Part shown: positions 1-10,769 of the stretch, in pieces | Position numbering within the stretch: position 1 is the first letter of the stretch | Layout of the letters: the number at the start of each line of letters is the position of its first letter | Source of the DNA: Sordariomycetes sp. S80-01Y | Taxonomy: Eukaryota; Ascomycota; Sordariomycetes | Length of the DNA stretch: 64,000 nucleotides | Direction: 5' to 3' | Assembly: GCA_037042185.1 (NCBI GenBank) | Contig: JAXQJY010000033.1 | Location: forward strand, 1,860,001-1,924,000 | The notes under the pieces: model-generated | What the model was told of the DNA's origin: nothing | Database searches by the model: none | What the model saw: the letters and a program-made list of their open reading frames with translations, nothing else | Made by a program: the position numbers and the translations under genes

Positions 1-747
1 GCCGAGTATGCCACCGTCTGGGAGGATGAGACCCTTCGCTTCTTCGAAGTTGAAGTTCCTGAAGACCAAGCCCAATCTCTTGTTGAGGAATACGTTAGCT
101 CGAACGAATTCCCCTTCCCCTCGAATAGCGAGCAAATTAATTCCACAGTGCACTACTATGGGTTAGCTCTCGAGGGCAACAACGGGCAGGATCTCGTCAA
201 GGTCATGAACACCGATGACTGTTTCCGCCATTTCCTGCTCAACACCACCAACGAAGCCCAGCTCACGTCCTTCATCAGTCAGACGGCCGACCACATTCTC
301 GCGCCCTATCCCATTGGACTCACCACGGATGTTGGTCTTCTGGTCGCCAACCCCGCTTACGGCGGCGACCCCATCTACTCCGCCAACTTCACCAACGCAG
401 CCTACCACGGCACCGTCGTCTGGTCGTGGCAGCTCTCCATGATGGCCAAAGGACTCGAGGGGCAGCTTCAGCGTTGCGACGCGCAAAGCAGCCCGGATTT
501 CTGTCAAGACGACGCTGTGCACGAAAAGGTTCTCTCGGCTTACAACCGTCTCTGGGACGTCATTGAGGACAACACTAAGCTGCTCAGCGGAGAGGTCTGG
601 AGCTGGCGCTACGAGAATGACAAATTCGTTCCAATTGCGTTGGGCGAGCTGCCACCACCCGATGGGGTCAATCCGACAGAGAGCAATGCTCGGCAGCTGT
701 GGAGCTTAACGTTCTTGGCCGTAGGTAGAAATGATTCTTTGCGTTAG
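1..747 (+). CDS. Debranching-enzyme-like six-hairpin glycosidase, 3' part
   Basis: The frame is open from the first base of the window and ends at TAG 745-747, so this is the last 248 codons of a gene that starts outside. Codon 50 is GTG inside the reading frame, not a start. Readable segments include ALEGNNGQ, VMNTDDCFRHFLLN, YHGTVVWSWQLSMM and ESNARQLWSLTFLAV. From memory these resemble fungal proteins annotated as glycogen-debranching-like, which fold as (alpha/alpha)6 six-hairpin glycosidases. Several N-x-S/T sites fit a secreted protein, but the signal peptide would lie outside the window. The exact substrate cannot be read from this fragment. Confidence 0.75.
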   Translation, partial: AEYATVWEDETLRFFEVEVPEDQAQSLVEEYVSSNEFPFPSNSEQINSTVHYYGLALEGNNGQDLVKVMNTDDCFRHFLLNTTNEAQLTSFISQTADHILAPYPIGLTTDVGLLVANPAYGGDPIYSANFTNAAYHGTVVWSWQLSMMAKGLEGQLQRCDAQSSPDFCQDDAVHEKVLSAYNRLWDVIEDNTKLLSGEVWSWRYENDKFVPIALGELPPPDGVNPTESNARQLWSLTFLAVGRNDSLR

Positions 748-1136
748 GGAATAGTACTCAAGTAGTTGAGCCACGAGTTCGTGCGTCAGTCAAGTTGTAG
801 GCCCTAGAGTTGGGTGATTCCAAATCCGAGGGTGTTAGTCCTAAACAATGATGACAGGCGCTCCACGGTACGAAGATCCAATAGCTCGTGGATTACTAAA
901 CAGTTTCCATCACCGCTCAACGCCGCGAGAGCCACGCCCTTCGCTGATCCATCGGTCCGCTCCCGGGACTTGTAGATGCCGTAACCATGCATCCGTTTCC
1001 CCGCTGCCCCCGCTTCTGGTCTTCTCTTTAAAAAGCCCCTGTGCGCTGGGTTAAGCTGTCCTGAGAACCTTGATGTCTTTATTCGAACCAATTACTTGCC
1101 AGTGTCGAAAGCTCATATAGTACTAGCATCGTCAAC
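748..1136. other. Intergenic, 389 bp
   Basis: This holds the 3' flank of the glycosidase and the promoter of the GFA gene. Small ORFs on both strands lack any recognisable family. No clear TATA box was seen. Confidence 0.5.
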
Positions 1137-1701
1137 ATGTCTACCAAGGGAAGCTGCATGTGTGGGGAGACGGCCTTTGAGTTCACCGGTACGCTTCCGA
1201 TTCGACCATAACAATGGCGTGCTGACTGGGGTGCAGGAGAGCCGGCTGCCAAAGCACTCTGCCACTGTATCGACTGTCAGAAGGTGCTTCCCCTTATCCC
1301 TCCATCATAAACCAAGCTGACAGTAGCAGTGGTCTGGGGGTGCCTTTACTTCCAACGTTGTTGTACCGAGGACTTCATTGAAGGTTACCAAGGGTAAGAA
1401 ACGGATCAGAAATCTGATGCCAGGAGGAAGCCGCTAATTAGCCCTAGGGTCCCCTAAGACCTACGATGCCATTGGCGACTCTGGCAAGGTGAACAAGCAC
1501 TTCTTCTGCGGCAACTGTGGATCCAGCATGTACACCGAGCTGGAGATCATGCCCGATGTGGCGTGTGTGAAGGCCGGAAGTCTGGACGGCGGCGCCGCCA
1601 ACATGGGAGGCGAGGTCGGTGTTGAGTTCTACACCAAGGACAGACCGACATATTTGAAGGCCACCGAGGGTGCTAAGCAAGAGCCCAAGTTTGGATCTTG
1701 A
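1137..1701 (+). CDS. GFA/CENP-V domain protein (glutathione-dependent formaldehyde-activating fold)
   Basis: Four exons, 1137-1188, 1237-1283, 1330-1393 and 1448-1701, give 138 residues, the usual size for a single-domain GFA protein. The three introns are 46-54 nt with GT..AG ends, and CTGAC branch sites are visible in the first two. The zinc-binding pattern is complete: C7-x-C9, C26-x-C28-x2-C31 and C75-x2-C78, in SCMCG, LCHCIDCQK and FFCGNCGSS. Family members are small beta-rich zinc proteins, some described as glutathione-formaldehyde adduct enzymes; most fungal copies are uncharacterised. The start at 1137 is the only one that places the first CxC motif near the N-terminus. A single-ORF reading would find only the last exon. 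Confidence 0.88.
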
Positions 1702-2011
1702 ACAACCCAGACGGACAGAAAATCGAACCACAACTAGCAACAGCAGTATAGGCAATTGATGGTTCAGAATTCCGATTTCGCCTCTCCCTGTGACGGCTTC
1801 CTCGGTTGATGCCGTTCGTCAGGTCTACTGATAGGCTGAGCTGCTGCAAAATGATCAAAATGTAAAAGGGCGCCCATGATCAACTCCTCACGTTCCCACA
1901 AAGCCGCCATACAAGGCCGCACAATAGACCTCAATCACATCAGCAAACAGCTCGAGCTCTTTGTGAGATTGCTAAAAGTAGAGACACAGAAACATCCTAC
2001 AAGCAAGAATT
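1702..2011. other. Intergenic, 310 bp
   Basis: This is the 3' flank of the GFA gene, running up to the left border of the inverted-repeat unit. No gene was seen. Confidence 0.5.
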
Positions 2012-2017
2012 GGTATA

Positions 2018-2078
2018 GTAAAAGGCGAAATGGGTGTCGCTGGATTTTTAGTTAACTTTTTTAAGGAGGGTGGGGTAG
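2018..2078 (-). repeat. Left terminal inverted repeat
   Basis: This is the inverted partner of 4391-4452. The outermost 23 positions match exactly. The inner part differs at about a third of positions, with both transitions and transversions. It lies about 260 bp upstream of the HET start codon, so it is also part of the promoter region. Confidence 0.65.
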
Positions 2079-2340
2079 ACCTGTGGTTGATATGGCTTGC
2101 GGGACACGCCTGTAGTGTTGACGTATTTGAGGGGCAACACCTAATAGAGCCAGAACTGGCTGTTTTACCCCACTGAATTAGTGAATACTGGTCGTACACT
2201 TTCGCCTTACACACCTAGAAAAACAATTTACCGGAGTGCAACCGGAATCAGGCGCCAAGGTGGCAGCCAGATGGGATCTGGCGGTGCCCAGTTGCCGTTA
2301 GATACAATCGCTGCCATTACAACTGAGAAACCGAGCAAGC

Positions 2341-4125
2341 ATGAGCGCAAACCAGTCACGCCGGCGGGTTGATTCGGGACCAAGCTCCGCGAGTAGTATC
2401 AAACCCGCGGTAGACAAGACGCTGCCTTATCAAGGGAGAGAGCTCGACAAGGACAGCCTACGGCTGGTTCAGATACAGCCGGCCGTGCACGAGACAGATC
2501 TCGTAATCTGTACGCTCGGTGAGGTCACCTTCGGTAGCAGACCCAAGTTCGAGGCGCTATCGTACACTTGGGGTACCGAGAGGGCCGACGATGCCATTAT
2601 CCTGAATGGTCACCCGTTCGAGGTTAGAAGGAACCTTCTGGATGCCCTCCTCTTCCTCCGTCGCCAGGTCGCATCCGGAAAGGGGCAGCAGCTGTTTTGG
2701 ATCGACGCTATCTGCATCAACCAGAGTGATGTAGATGAACGGAATCGGCAGCTCCGAATCATGGACCAGATCTACTTTAGGGCCACCACCGTTGTAGTCT
2801 GGTTGGGGAACAAGTACACAGAGTTTCAAAGGGAGTTAGTGGGGAAAGTGAAGCCTGAGGAGGGTGAGGAGCGAGCGGAAGACTCCTCACAGAACGGCAA
2901 CAGCGTCCAGCAGCAGATGGTCCGACACTTGAGAACCGACGCATACTGGGACCGCCTATGGATCCTTCAAGAGATTGGGCGGGCGAAGAAGCTCCGAGTT
3001 TGCTTCGGAGACGAGTCCTTCTCGTGGGCGCGCTTCATGGACCTCATCACCATGCACAACAGCGATGGGAACACCGGGCCGCTGAGGCTGGACAGGCTAC
3101 TCCGTCAGGAGAAGTACAACGACTCGCACACCCTCAAGAGGCTGCTCGAAGAGCACAGAGAAGCAAAATGCTCCGAACCACGAGACAAAGTTTACGGGCT
3201 CGTCGGGCTTGCTTCAGACGCCGCAGAGTTTCCGATGGACTATACCAAGTCCCTTTACGAGGTGTGGAAGGATACGATGGTGTTCATGAATCAGTGGGGC
3301 TTGTTCAAGGAAGAATCCCAAATCCTCCCGATTGGGGCGCTAGTGAAGACGGCCCTCATGGAGGACTACGGCGACCCCTTAAGTCAGATCTCCAGAGAGC
3401 ACGAGGACCAAGTTGACCCGACCCAGCTCATCGAAACCAAGGAGAGTCGTCTGGTTTTCTGCCTCAAGGCAGTTCCGCTTGGGTGTGTCATCCACGTTGG
3501 ACCATCAGCCAGTGATGTTATTTCCAGACCTAACGAGGCATCAGCGTGGCGCATGGCTACCCAGCGCTTATTTCCAGCGACCGAACTAGGACTGGCTCAT
3601 CGGGAGCACGACAGGTTGCTCCACGCGCTCCTCGAATGCGACGAATCAGAAATTGAAACGAAATGCTTCAACAGGCCAAGTACTGTCGTCTGGGAGGACT
3701 CGGAGACATATCCCCAATATCAAAACGCGCAAAATTACATCAAGCAAGTTCGAAACGGCATAGATACCACAACGTTCCAGTTACCACAGATGCCACAACA
3801 AGCCACAGGCAGATTAGCATCTGTCCAGCCCCGGCTATACTTGGCTAAGAAATGGGGCGGTTCCACTCCACGGAAGATGGGAGTCGCCTCGGGTCTCGTC
3901 CAACAGGGAGACCTTGTTTGCTGGGTCCGCTCATCGAGGAAAGCCCTCTTGATCAGGGTTGTTGGAGAGGGCAAGGCGAGAGTGTTCGGAACGGCATTGG
4001 CGACGGAGGATATATATATCTCGACGGCAGACGACAACTACGCGCAACGATGGGAATCACTAAAACATGAGTGGAGTATAAACGCCAAGATAGATGCGGG
4101 CACAATATTCATACTCTTAGAGTAG
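2341..4125 (+). CDS. Heterokaryon incompatibility (HET) domain protein
   Basis: Intronless, 594 residues. The HET core is plain in order: FEALSYTWG near residue 78, LFWIDAICINQ near 120, the run MDQIYFRATTVVVWLG near 140-155, WDRLWILQEI near 205, and CSEPRDKVYGLVGLA near 280. These are the three conserved HET blocks plus the usual W-I-x-Q-E and D-K-V-Y-G-L elements. HET proteins trigger cell death when genetically different hyphae fuse. Partners are often NLR-type receptors, and one of that class lies 18 kb away. The C-terminal half (about 330-594) has no motif I know. Start: ATG at 2341 is the first ATG of the frame. The whole gene lies inside an inverted-repeat unit, which suggests it moved as cargo. 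Confidence 0.93.
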   Translation: MSANQSRRRVDSGPSSASSIKPAVDKTLPYQGRELDKDSLRLVQIQPAVHETDLVICTLGEVTFGSRPKFEALSYTWGTERADDAIILNGHPFEVRRNLLDALLFLRRQVASGKGQQLFWIDAICINQSDVDERNRQLRIMDQIYFRATTVVVWLGNKYTEFQRELVGKVKPEEGEERAEDSSQNGNSVQQQMVRHLRTDAYWDRLWILQEIGRAKKLRVCFGDESFSWARFMDLITMHNSDGNTGPLRLDRLLRQEKYNDSHTLKRLLEEHREAKCSEPRDKVYGLVGLASDAAEFPMDYTKSLYEVWKDTMVFMNQWGLFKEESQILPIGALVKTALMEDYGDPLSQISREHEDQVDPTQLIETKESRLVFCLKAVPLGCVIHVGPSASDVISRPNEASAWRMATQRLFPATELGLAHREHDRLLHALLECDESEIETKCFNRPSTVVWEDSETYPQYQNAQNYIKQVRNGIDTTTFQLPQMPQQATGRLASVQPRLYLAKKWGGSTPRKMGVASGLVQQGDLVCWVRSSRKALLIRVVGEGKARVFGTALATEDIYISTADDNYAQRWESLKHEWSINAKIDAGTIFILLE

Positions 4126-4390
4126 ATTCGAGGTTATTAGTTGTACTACAGTTATGAGCATAAGTAGCTTCCTCTAAAAACAAATATCCATATTGTTAAA
4201 ATCTCCACATACCGGTAGCACTCCCTAACAGTCATCCAAACGTCGGAGGAAATGTCCACAACCTTTGGGGGGAAACCGGCGCAAGCCGCCTTTTACAGTG
4301 TTCGGCAGGATTTAGTCTAACAGCGCACGGCTCCTGTCAGGGACTTGACGCCTCAATACCTGGCTGCTACAGGGCTTTACATTACAAATG

Positions 4391-4452
4391 CTGCCCCGCA
4401 TCCCTTAACAAAGTTATTTAACGCTTTTGGCGACACCCATTTCGCCTTTTAC
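4391..4452 (+). repeat. Right terminal inverted repeat
   Basis: This is the inverted partner of 2018-2078. It ends 15 bp before the sirtuin stop codon, so the element border nearly abuts the end of the convergent sirtuin gene. A second copy of its terminal word CGCCTTTTAC lies inside the unit at 4287-4296. Confidence 0.65.
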
Positions 4453-4467
4453 GGTACACTCAATTAC

Positions 4468-5836
4468 TCAGAGTTCCATTAACCAGTCTGGCCTTTCGAG
4501 CTTCTGCCCCCGCGCTCCTTGGTCGTGTACATCGGCCTTATCCGTGTCCGCCGTGAGATCAACAGTATCCATCATTGTCCCCAATTCTTCCGGCGTTGGG
4601 TTCCCATGCAGCTCTCCCAGCTTCTGCAACCGCCAGTTCCCGTCTTGCGGGTCGAACTCGAGAAGATAGCGCGTCTCTTCAGTGCCGTCATAGTCGTGCG
4701 TCAGCTGGAGATCGGGCTCGCTGTAGTGACCCATGAACTCCAGCCCGAGGTTGACTTGCATGCCAGGCTGCAAGCTGTCCCGTACGTTGATGACAAATGG
4801 CTCTGCTCTGACAATTCTTCTCGTCCCTTCCAGCCTGACCGATTGCAGAAAGGTTTGCGGTGTCCCATCTGTGTCGACCCCGGTGGCTGTGATCCGATAC
4901 CGGTCTTCCTCTTGGATCTCAATCTTGACAACCAGCAGCCTCCTCAACTTGAAGGACGGGATGGTCAGCCCGAGCTTTTGCATAACCTTGGTCATCAGGA
5001 TATCCCCTTCCGTAAACACTCGCACCTCGCAGAAGCCGTCAATGTCAGTCTTCTGCAGGTTGCAGATCACCAAGTCCGCCTTCCTCCTCTTACCTACCGT
5101 CTCGGGGATCTCGTTCGCAGGCGGCACCGTTAACGAGCTCCCAAGCACAAGACAGAGATCTGCTTCCTTGGCATGGTCCCGCGCAAGCTGCAACACCTTC
5201 TCCGGCAAAAACTCCCCGAAGTTAACGATGGTGTCGTGCAGCGCCCCTCCGCAGAGAGCGCATTTACGGCCGGTGCGGTGATCGTGATCCGAGTGCTCGT
5301 AGCTTGCGACGGCGCGAAAGTCTCGAAGGTACTCTTTGCCGCAGTCTCGACATGTTTCGCGATTGCTGTTCCCGTGTAGTTCGGAGATGTTTTCCTGCAC
5401 ACGGTCAGCGCGGCAGAAGTGGTGGTATCGTCGCGCGGACCGGAAGTATCCCGCTTCGTCGATGAAGACCATCACAGTTCTGGCTGACGAGATACTTCAG
5501 TATCCCCTTGTTCTGAAGCTCGACGAGTGCCATGTGAGTCAAAGTTGGAATCGCCTGAAGGGTGTTGGCAGTCTTCGTCCTGGCCCGGCCCTGGGCTCTC
5601 AGTGTCCAGTTGCCATCAGGACCCCTAAAATCAGGGATGCCTTCTCGCTGTCAAACGCATTCCCACTTGTGCACCGTGGGCGAATTACCAGCTGAAGTTG
5701 ATACACCTGCGCCCGTGAACGCGATGAAGTGCTTGCTCTTGCTGATGAGAGCCGCGAGCGCGTCTGCCTTCTTGTCCACGGCTTCGTCAGGTTCGCGTCG
5801 CTCTTTCGCCGCTTTCGCAGGCGCGATGTCAGCCAT
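4468..5836 (-). CDS. SIRT6/7-type NAD-dependent protein deacylase (sirtuin)
   Basis: Three exons on the minus strand, 5836-5689, 5640-5441 and 5394-4468, give 424 residues. Introns of 48 nt and 46 nt were placed by reading across frames. NAD-binding GAGVSTSAGIPDFRGP spans residues 42-57, QNCDGLHRRSG lies around 103-113, the catalytic histidine is H123 in ELHGN, and the zinc ligands are C131, C134, C161 and C164. The spacing and the GGALHDTIVNFGE and LGSSLTVPPANEIP segments resemble class IV (SIRT6/7) enzymes, which act on chromatin. About 165 residues follow the catalytic core without a known domain. The stop codon lies 342 bp from the convergent HET stop. A poly-T run sits just upstream of the start, at about 5890-5899. 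Confidence 0.9.
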
Positions 5837-6556
5837 GTTGGAAATTTGGAGAGCTCGAATGAGCAGAAACGGTGGTTTGGAAGTGGCTAATGTCGGCTTT
5901 TTTTTTTTATAGTCCCCAGTGTCAGACCCGCGTGAGAAAAGTCACGGCGCGGGGCAGCTTCTGCGGGGGACGATCACGCCAATAAGCGAGGGCAGGCGAC
6001 ATTTCGCACGCGATATTGCCTGAGATGATGGCGCCAAGAGAACTTGGGCAGCGTGAAACGGGTAAAAGTGGAACTGAAGAGGGCCTGGCATTATCTAAAG
6101 CTCACCTGCGGGTTGGTCTGAACCGTGAAGATATCAACGGTGATAAGTCATATGGAGATCTGGACGACGCCAATCCCGAACTCCGGCCAAGACATAACAG
6201 CAGGCTCTCCTCTGTTGGTGCCAGTCTGTCGGGTGCACGTGGGTAATGATGGATATGCAAGGTACTTAAGTATGATCTGGGTGCTCCCCGAGCAAGATGA
6301 GTCAAGTCGTAAGTCATCATCATCATCATCATTGGAAGTAAACACTGCTCTTCCTAGTTGAAGCTTTGCGCCCAAAGGTCCAGGCCACTAGGCGACGGTC
6401 CCTTGAGCACATGCACAAAACACGCTTCCACCGACATTGTTAGATCATGGTGAAGGTATTTCAACGAAGCACTTCGAGTCTCTCCAGGCACGTGTTCGAA
6501 GCTTGGTTGCGCACCCTAGAGGCACTGGCTCCGATGTGGGCAGCTGGACGAACGGC
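5837..6556. other. Intergenic, 720 bp, with a (CAT)6 microsatellite
   Basis: This is sirtuin promoter plus the 3' flank of the methyltransferase gene. A T-run lies at about 5890 and six CAT repeats at 6315-6332. No gene was recognised. Confidence 0.5.
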
Positions 6557-7728
6557 TTATTGTGGTTTTCGTCCCACGACAACATTTCTGCAGTTGATTA
6601 GTCTTGCGTCATCGGGCATATGCACATCTCGACCACTTACACGAGGATGTAGGGGCAGTCCGACTTGGTCCGGATGGCTTGACGCATCTTGGCCACCAGG
6701 ACCTGGACCTCCTCCTTGCTCCAGCCCAAGAGCTGAGTGCAGGCAAACATAGAAAACCCCTCCATGTCTCTTTCCAGTGCATAGTGGAAGAGGGTGCCGG
6801 CATGCTTCAGTTTGGTGTCCTTAGCCCAACTGTTGACGGGCAGCTTCCACCTGTGCTCCTGGATGTCTTCAAATCCAGCCTCCAGCATGTGCTTCTTGCT
6901 CTCGCCGTCGAGGCAGATAGTGAAGGGGCGACCCATCTTCTCCCCGGCCTCGTAGAAGGTGTTAGCCCAGGTGTGGAAGACGTGGTCGGGTCCCAGCTCG
7001 ACATGATCCGACATGCCTTGACAGCCAATCTCCACGTGCTCGTAGTAGCCGCCTGGTTTCAGGTGCTTCAGGACTTTCTTGTTAAGGTCCGTCCAGTCTG
7101 GTATCGAACCGTACAAGCAGCGCGCGTGTATGAAGTCAAAGTAGTTTTCATCCCACGTCCAGTCCAACAGGCAGTCATCCACTTCAAACTTCAGATTGGG
7201 GGGCACCCAGCTGGGCTGCATCGGGCTCAGGTCAGTGCCGATGACCTCGGCCGAGGGGAACTCATCAGCGAAGTCGAGTGCCCAGATCCCGGTGCCAGTG
7301 CCGATATCCAGCACTCGGCCAGGGTTTCTCTTGTTGATGGGGGCGACAAACAATCTGTCGCCCAACAGAATGGTGAGGGCATTATGAATCAGGTCAAGAC
7401 CCTCACTCTGTCGCTCGTCGTTAGGGCCCCAATAGTCACCGCTCTTAGCGTTGGCATAGGTCCTTCCATGTAATTGACGGTACTCCAAGATGCTGGGAGT
7501 CAAGGATTCGGTCGACAGGAGGCTACCAGATTCGATGGCCGAGTCAGCATCATCGTCCCGCACATCAGCCTCGAGAGGCTGCTCTGCTTCTAGGGCTGGG
7601 GTGTTTGCAGCTTCTGGTTGAGGCGGGGAAGCTGGTGTATCGGCCGCAGGCGCAGCAGGGGGCGTTGCGGCGGTGGCGTCCTGGCCTGCGGACGGCGCCG
7701 CGTCTGCCGGGGGATCAGTAGCCGTCAT
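6557..7728 (-). CDS. LaeA-like SAM-dependent methyltransferase
   Basis: Two exons, 7728-6641 and 6587-6557, give 372 residues. The 52-nt intron has GTAAGT and CTGCAG ends. It restores the typical C-terminus NVVVGRKPQ in place of a premature stop directly after the donor. Residues 1-75 are Pro/Ala-rich and disordered. SAM-binding motif I, LDIGTGTGIWALDFADEFP, lies at about 140-158, followed by VIGTDLSP and LKHLKPGGYYEHVE. This is the layout of the LaeA/TAM-like methyltransferases that are numerous in filamentous fungi. LaeA itself forms the velvet complex and controls secondary metabolism; most paralogues have no assigned substrate. No biosynthetic backbone gene lies in this window, so a cluster-specific role is not supported. 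Confidence 0.92.
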
Positions 7729-10349
7729 CGCGCCGGCGTGAAGCTGCTATCAATATGGCAATAATAGAGTGGGAGCTCAGAGGAGCCACACAAGACGGGA
7801 GCTAAAAGTCGGACGCTTGCCTTTGCCAACGATGTGGGCACCCACTCAGTGATATGGGCCTAAAACCCAAAGCCCAAGTGGGGGTTTTGGACATGGCGAT
7901 CCATCCTTAAACTTCCGTCGGTCCAGCTGAGCTGTTCTCGCTGCCTCGTCTACAGTAGCGAACCGTCGGACGTCCCTGTCGCAGTCGAGGGTTGCGAGGT
8001 CATGGCGCGCGCAAAATGCAGGTGGGTGGACAGGTGGGACACGTCGAACAGCTCACGACGCCAACTGTCAAATCACCACCATCTGTTCCCAGACAGCCCA
8101 TGCATCGAGGATGGCGTACCGGCAAGGATTGTGGCCCGCGCCCTCGTCTAATTGGTCCCGCGGGCGGTGAGGTGATTCCGCTGTTCTTCAAGAAGAGTGA
8201 CAGATCTGATTCTCCCTCGAATTCGCGGCCCAGCCAAGACCCGACCCCGACCGTTACCACGTATTACTCTGACTTTGCCATGTGGACGACGTCTGCGGAC
8301 GGGGAGTGCCGTATTACGAGGACGCGTCTCGTAACTTGATACTCCATGGACAGGGCAAATTTCGACAATTCTACTCGAGGGCGGGGTCCTCGTCTGCATC
8401 GGTGCTTGGGCTATATGCAACAACGCCGGGAGCGCGCTCCGCCTTCTGCCCACAGGTCAAAGCGGCACGTACTGCTCATCGACCTAACAGTACCTCTTAA
8501 GACGGAGAGACATTTCTGCGCCGTTAATAGGTACAGCCGTGCATTTGCCTCTTTTTTTTTTTTTTTTTTCTGGACATAAACTTGATCTTGAACGAGAATG
8601 ATCTGTGACTTCGCTGGAGACGACCCAACCACGTCCGTCCAACCAGCTCGCTTCGCACGGTCGAGCAGTCTTTCACCACCACTTTTGGATCAAAAACAAA
8701 GGTCACGATCCACGCTTTATTGGTTGCTCTTCTTGTCAGATGTCACTAGTCTCATCACAGTGTCTCTTTTTCCAGACTTAGGTGCAATTAATCACGCGTC
8801 AAAGCTCAAGGCACCTGTCCGCATCAAATTGCATTGACACTGGAGTAGTGTTTAATTAGATACCACCGAGGTTCGAACATAAGCTTGTGTACTACTATCC
8901 AGCCGTATCCATCATCAAACTGCAAAGGACGAAGCTTCGGGGTATTCCACAGTCGTTCAAATCATCGCAGCCAGCTTTTCAATCCTTTGCACGTTGCGTA
9001 GGTCACATCTGTAAGCACGCAGGGAACCGCTAGTGCCCTGTTCGCCATCGGATTGGAAGCAACATCATTCAAAAACCAGAGTTCTTCATATTACCGCCTC
9101 AGAATCTTATCTAATGTGGGAGCCAACCCCAGGAGTAGGCTGCAGTTTCGGCCAATGCCGGCAGCGTGATGGGTCGGACAAGGCCACTGGCTCTGGGCGA
9201 CGGCCAGAGTCTTACTGTGCTCCCGGCTTCGACCACTGGTGTAGCAGTGAATCTGGTAAGCTGTCATATCGATCGCCAGGCAGGTATCGGGCCAATATGG
9301 CCATCGTGCGACCTCTGCCGTTCAACATATTTCGAGGAGATAGTCTCCGAGTGTGCGTTGAAAACGCCCCGTGTTCTTGGTCGACCTTTACGCATTGTAC
9401 GTAGCAACGAATTAGGGAGGTGAACTCCCGTGGCGAGAAGCTGACAGGACCGCCGCTGTGACAATCATCCGGCTCACCTATGTGTTCTTCATCGGCGACA
9501 TAGCAACCATGGATGGCCATGCAAGCAGCGACATGATACAGGGAATACATACCACATCCGGTATCAGTACATACCCAACCGGCAACGTTACAAAAACCTG
9601 ACGAAATCTCATTTCATCCATCGAGATATGATCGGGGTATTGCCGTCTTGCTGTGACGGTTGCTTGGCCATCTATAGACAGGGCGACTTGGTTGTTGCAC
9701 CTGGGCCGTTCCAGCTAAGGTTCAAGTCAAGTCAGCCTGGTAACGTCTTGGCAGATGTCGCCGGCCAAAGCAGTGAAAAATCAGGGTCTCAGGCGAAAAG
9801 AGACAGACAAGAAGTTGGAAGCTCTAGAAAGCTTGATTAGCATATCCGACCGCCTCTATCCGTAGCACATGGCCGCTCAGACCACTTATCGCTCAGCGTC
9901 ACACCGCAGCATCAAGTTCAGAAGCGCGCAATTTAATCTCGTGACGCAATGAAGGCCTGAAACCAATGGGAACGTCAGACACTCCCCTTGCATGTGCTTA
10001 CCAGGCGGAGGCAATCGAAGATTTCCCAGAGAGGCGCTCGGGGTTGGGATTCAGACACATCTGAACAGGTCTTCCGCGCCTCGATGGAAGAGCTGGGCTG
10101 CGCACGGCCTCGTCAGTCTCGCAGGTGGTCTTGAGCCCCTCTCAACCCCAGAGGAGAACAAGCTTTTAACGCTAACTTCATGCTTAAAGCGAAGCCGCTC
10201 GGCTCCGACAGATCATGGGCGGTGTTTTCCAAGGAAGAGCCAAGTAAGACCCTTCCGATCTTCCCGCAGGCACCAATTAATCAGAGCAATCGGCGCAAAT
10301 GGCAACAGGACTTCTAGAAAGAACTAAAGATGCGGGCACATTAACGTCA

Positions 10350-10367
10350 TTGCCCCACGTGGGGCAA
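10350..10367. promoter_or_regulatory. 18-bp perfect palindrome with CACGTG core
   Basis: TTGCCCCACGTGGGGCAA is self-complementary over 18 bp. It contains an E-box (CACGTG, the bHLH/bZIP type of site). CCCCAC/GTGGGG arms match the CreA-type half-site SYGGRG. It lies 258 bp upstream of the TATA box and 403 bp upstream of the start codon of the small stress-type gene. Confidence 0.6.
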
Positions 10368-10624
10368 GGGACCAACTACCGATGACGCAGCTCCCGCACG
10401 TCGCAAACCAGCAACTTTGATTAAGTTTGGGCCTCTCTGTTGCAACGGTCGCACTAGGCAAGGCGACGCTGGATGGAATTTCGATCTGGAGCCTGTGCTT
10501 TGGGCCACAGCAGCGGTGGCGCGCACTGCCTGGTGTCCACTATGACGAGGCTATGAAGTAACCAGTCCGCTTTGCAAACACAAACCACACCGTGACGCGC
10601 CTCAGGGTCCTCGAGGCGGCTACC

Positions 10625-10631
10625 TATAAAA
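10625..10631 (+). promoter_or_regulatory. TATA box of the small hydrophilic protein gene
   Basis: TATAAAA is followed by a CT- and CA-rich leader, with ATG 139 bp downstream. This is the best core promoter in the window and suggests a strongly or sharply regulated gene. Confidence 0.6.
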
Positions 10632-10769
10632 GTAAGCTTGTGCTAAAGCCCACTTCCCGGTTCATCTGAGACATCCTCTTCATCTGCCGAAACGAACTCC
10701 AAATCTTCCAACTGCAGAACAACACAAACACAAAACCAAACAACCAAACACTACGCAGCCACTACCATC

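Larger units (their letters stand above)
2018..4452. mobile_element. TIR-bounded unit carrying a HET gene (candidate non-autonomous DNA element)
   Basis: The HET gene sits between two inverted copies of the same sequence. The outer 23 bp are identical (2018-2040, beginning GTAAAAGGCGAAATGGGTG, and the reverse complement at 4430-4452). Similarity is clear over about 61 bp (2018-2078 and 4391-4452) and patchy for roughly 125 bp. GGTATA (2012-2017) directly precedes the left end and GGTACA (4453-4458) directly follows the right end, which looks like a 6-bp target-site duplication with one C/T change. No transposase is encoded; the only gene inside is the HET gene. The superfamily is not recognised. 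The alternative is two independent short inverted-repeat insertions that happen to flank the gene. Confidence 0.5.
7729..10769. other. Intergenic, 3.0 kb, low-complexity patches and a strong palindrome
   Basis: No ORF here resembles a protein. Visible are an 18-base T-run (8552-8569) and, near the right end, the 18-bp palindrome and TATA box of the next gene. Overlapping ORFs at 9033-9550 share no family signature. Confidence 0.45.

Noticed and set aside
8552-8569. 18-base T-run as the tail of a retroposed copy
   Set aside because: No flanking duplication and no element body could be recognised beside it.
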